The position numbers and the translations under genes were made by a program. 64,000 nt of DNA. It comes from Vibrio sp. ED004. Its GTDB lineage: Bacteria; Pseudomonadota; Gammaproteobacteria; Enterobacterales; Vibrionaceae. Shown here piece by piece: positions 62,045-64,000 of this stretch. Below the pieces are notes generated by a model that saw nothing but the letters and a program-made list of their open reading frames with translations, was not told the origin of the DNA and made no database searches. The stretch lies in NCBI RefSeq assembly GCF_023206395.1, contig NZ_CP066150.1:1240001-1304000 (forward strand), given 5' to 3'. Within the stretch, counting starts at the first letter, position 1, and each line of letters starts with the position of its first letter.

Positions 62045-62659
62045 CGCCAAATATGAGCCAGCAGCAATCATTATTCCACCAGCACTTTGGTTTAACCTTT
62101 TATGTGCGCGTGGCGTTTTTAGCAAACCTGCCATTCTGCCCGCACCTACGGCGATAAGCATTAAACCTGACATTAGAGCAACAGATGCTAAAGCGGAAAC
62201 CAAAACGATATCTTGTGAACGTAAAACAGTCAGATCAATAAAAGTCGGCAAGAACGAAATATAAAACAAAATCACTTTCGGGTTTGATGCCGAAATCAAA
62301 AAGCCTTGCGCGAAACTAGCAAGTTCTGACTTCTGACTTTGTTTTGCCGCGAGTTCCGCTGAGCCCTGCACTTCAGGTAGGCTCTTAAACATCTTGTAGC
62401 CCAAGTAAATCAGATAAGCTGCACCAACATAACGAATCACCTCAAAAGCCAATGACCAGTTCTCAGCAATCGTCGCTAGACCAAAACAGGCAAGCGCCAA
62501 ATAAATCAGATCACTGCAGATCATTCCTACAGAAAGAGAGATGCACTTTCGCCACCCATCGACCATACCACGAGCCAAAATCGCAAATACACCGGGACCC
62601 GGAGTAATGCCAAATATAAACATGGCAATAAAGAATGTAACTGCGCCTTCTAATGACAT
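62033..62659 (-). CDS. LysE-family amino-acid exporter
   Basis: 208 residues, about six membrane spans. The LysE signature ITPGPGVFAILARGM near the N-terminus and the FLISASNPKVILFYISFLPTF region are present. Family members export lysine, homoserine, threonine or similar amino acids across the inner membrane. AGGACAAG precedes the ATG. The C-terminal Asn-Arg-stop lies in a simple repeat. Likely transcribed alone. Confidence 0.9.
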   Translation of the reverse strand: MSLEGAVTFFIAMFIFGITPGPGVFAILARGMVDGWRKCISLSVGMICSDLIYLALACFGLATIAENWSLAFEVIRYVGAAYLIYLGYKMFKSLPEVQGSAELAAKQSQKSELASFAQGFLISASNPKVILFYISFLPTFIDLTVLRSQDIVLVSALASVALMSGLMLIAVGAGRMAGLLKTPRAHKRLNQSAGGIMIAAGSYLAINR

Positions 62660-62826
62660 TGGCTTGTCCTTACTTGTAACCCAACATGATTGGTCACGAA
62701 CGTATCATGGAGCTTCGATTCAGGTAAAGAGTGTTTTGACCCACCACGATTCAAACAGCTCATGTTTGAATAACTGTCACACGTAATTTCCCCACCAAGC
62801 ACCCAGTGTTTATCTAAGGTAACAAA

Positions 62827-62852
62827 AAGGCGAACCTAGTGGCTCGCCTTTA
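62827..62852. terminator. Terminator of carbonic anhydrase gene
   Basis: AAAGGCGA / TCGCCTTT 8-bp stem with a 10-base loop; on the minus strand it is followed by T-rich sequence. Confidence 0.75.
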
Positions 62853-62884
62853 GAAAATATTGACTACGAATCAGGGTGACAAGA

Positions 62885-63745
62885 TTAGTTTGCCATTGGT
62901 GACAACAACTCAGGGTTAACCACCAAGTTTCTCACGCCGTGGGCGTGGTCTTCGTTAAAGTCATTGCCTTCACACCAGTTCCCCACTGTCGCGATGTTTA
63001 CTTTCGCTACTTGTGGACGAACGCTCCATGTTACTTGGAAAGGTGAACCTTGCTCGTTATAACCTGGACCTGTTGTAGAACCGGCGTATTGAATCGCTGA
63101 GCCAGTGTTTTGTGGAATGTTGGTTGCTTGGTGCAAACCATTCACTTTTGAGTGCTTAGCCAATGCTTCGAAGTCGAGAGCCTTATCATCATTCACTAAT
63201 ACGTAGACTTGAGTCTCAACACGCAATTGCGGATTGGTAATCGCATCGTTGAAACAAGCACCAAGCGTTTCACCCGGTTCTACTTGTGCCGTTGAGTACA
63301 CGTAATGCACTTCGATGGTGTCGCCCGAATGCAAAGAGCCATGATCGCTTGGACAAACCTCACCCTCAAATGGTTTAAGCTCTGCATCACTCAACTTACC
63401 CGTGTATTTAAAGCCACTTTGGAAGCCCTTACCATCGCCGTTACCAGCGTATTGGGTAAACTCTCCACCTTTGTGTTCTGCGTTCTTATGGAAGTGGATA
63501 TTACATAGGTTCATGGCTGTTGAATCTGGCGCATCCGAAAACAATCGAGCGTTTGTTCCTTCGGCTGAGCCTAAATCGCGTGGCGCTTGTGGGCCAAAAC
63601 CTTTTCCTTGCGTGTTTTCAGACAGGTTCGCTCTTTGTTCGGTGATGACACTGTCTGCTACCGACTCATGGCTCGCGTCAGAAGCGTTTGCATGAGCAGC
63701 CAACATAACCATCGCGACGCTTAAAAATGCACTCTTATTCTTCAT
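62885..63745 (-). CDS. Delta-class carbonic anhydrase, periplasmic
   Basis: 286 residues. Signal peptide MKNKSAFLSVAMVMLAAHANA cut before SDAS. The segment MNLCNIHFHKNAEHKGGEF fits the zinc-ligand region of delta-class carbonic anhydrases, with HxH and a further His; a Cys pair (C82 region and CPSDHG) could be disulphide-bonded. The enzyme interconverts CO2 and bicarbonate in the periplasm. Delta-class enzymes were first known from diatoms and are annotated in Vibrio-type bacteria; I am fairly confident of the family but not of activity. AGGGAAGAT precedes the ATG. Confidence 0.8.
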   Translation of the reverse strand: MKNKSAFLSVAMVMLAAHANASDASHESVADSVITEQRANLSENTQGKGFGPQAPRDLGSAEGTNARLFSDAPDSTAMNLCNIHFHKNAEHKGGEFTQYAGNGDGKGFQSGFKYTGKLSDAELKPFEGEVCPSDHGSLHSGDTIEVHYVYSTAQVEPGETLGACFNDAITNPQLRVETQVYVLVNDDKALDFEALAKHSKVNGLHQATNIPQNTGSAIQYAGSTTGPGYNEQGSPFQVTWSVRPQVAKVNIATVGNWCEGNDFNEDHAHGVRNLVVNPELLSPMAN

Positions 63746-64000
63746 ATATCTTCCCTATAATATTGATAACTAAACCTAAATAACGGATTTCACGCCAGAC
63801 ATACTACTATGCTCTTAAGTGAATATCAGACACTGTCTTTGTAAGATTAGATTTCGTTGCTTACTTTGGGAGGAGTATTAAAACACTCGATGCATATAAC
63901 AAGTCGAACAGCGTAAATACGGCGTGTCCATTCCAGAACAAACAAATACCTGCTTTATTGACTGTCCCTTGACGCAAACCAACGGGCTTGTTGGCTATCA
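63746..64000. other. Window end, no gene seen
   Basis: 255 bp upstream of the carbonic anhydrase gene. Holds its promoter region. No frame with a ribosome site or recognisable product continues to the window edge. Confidence 0.4.

Noticed and set aside
62007..62046. CRISPR-like or other direct-repeat array
   Set aside because: Units are 8 bp with no spacers; simple sequence repeat. The AAACCTGC repeat at 47118-47149 was rejected for the same reason.

Overview
The window reads as a chromosomal segment of a marine gamma-proteobacterium of the genus Vibrio, probably of the Splendidus clade and possibly from chromosome II. That is inferred from AT-leaning coding DNA, the Vibrio-type split glycine-cleavage locus (gcvT / XRE-cupin regulator / glyA-gcvH-gcvP), a tripartite RND pump with two adaptor lipoproteins, a GlyGly-CTERM protease, integron-like cassettes and several c-di-GMP proteins. 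No tRNA, rRNA or CRISPR array was found.

Layout. 1-8.5 kb: end of a phospholipase D-family gene, an Asp/Glu racemase-family gene, a TamA-like outer-membrane protein without TamB, a DEAD-box helicase, a DUF1223 protein, and a TerC/Alx-type Mn exporter behind a yybP-ykoY Mn riboswitch. 8.7-20.3 kb: a 31-aa membrane peptide, a UshA-like 5'-nucleotidase, an OLD/YbjD-type ATPase-Toprim protein with an Asn/Gly-rich insert, DUF1097, a LysR regulator divergent from a formate/nitrite channel fused to CBS domains, the yceJ-yceI pair, and an EAL phosphodiesterase. 20.5-21.8 kb: a decayed ISL3-family element with intact ends and target duplication. 21.8-27.9 kb: a two-adaptor RND operon divergent from a TetR regulator. 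28-34.7 kb: a second DEAD-box helicase, acpH, a 42-aa peptide, tyrP with TyrR boxes and a coupled 12-codon leader, a chemoreceptor whose ribosome binding site is in a hairpin, a zinc ribbon and a HAD phosphatase. 35-44.9 kb: an HD-GYP sensor, a mini-lipoprotein pair, creA, gsk, fhs (with a PurR box), a GGDEF sensor, yqaB and arfB. 44.9-48.3 kb: an accessory patch with an HTH regulator, an orphan gene, a frameshifted IS256-family element and a trypsin-like protease pseudogene. 48.5-55.9 kb: the glycine cleavage locus. 56-57.6 kb: two integron-like cassettes, one encoding a PD-(D/E)XK nuclease-like protein. 57.9-63.7 kb: a MATE pump, a prepilin-like protein, a LysR/SDR divergent pair, a LysE exporter and a delta-class carbonic anhydrase.

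How the parts fit. One-carbon metabolism is the strongest theme: GlyA, GcvT, GcvH and GcvP make 5,10-methylene-THF from serine and glycine, and Fhs makes 10-formyl-THF. PurR-box sequences lie near fhs, near gcvT/the XRE regulator and upstream of glyA, suggesting control by purine supply. Three c-di-GMP enzymes (EAL, HD-GYP, GGDEF) and one chemoreceptor serve lifestyle switching. Decay is concentrated in the two insertion sequences and the protease; nearly all other genes are open.
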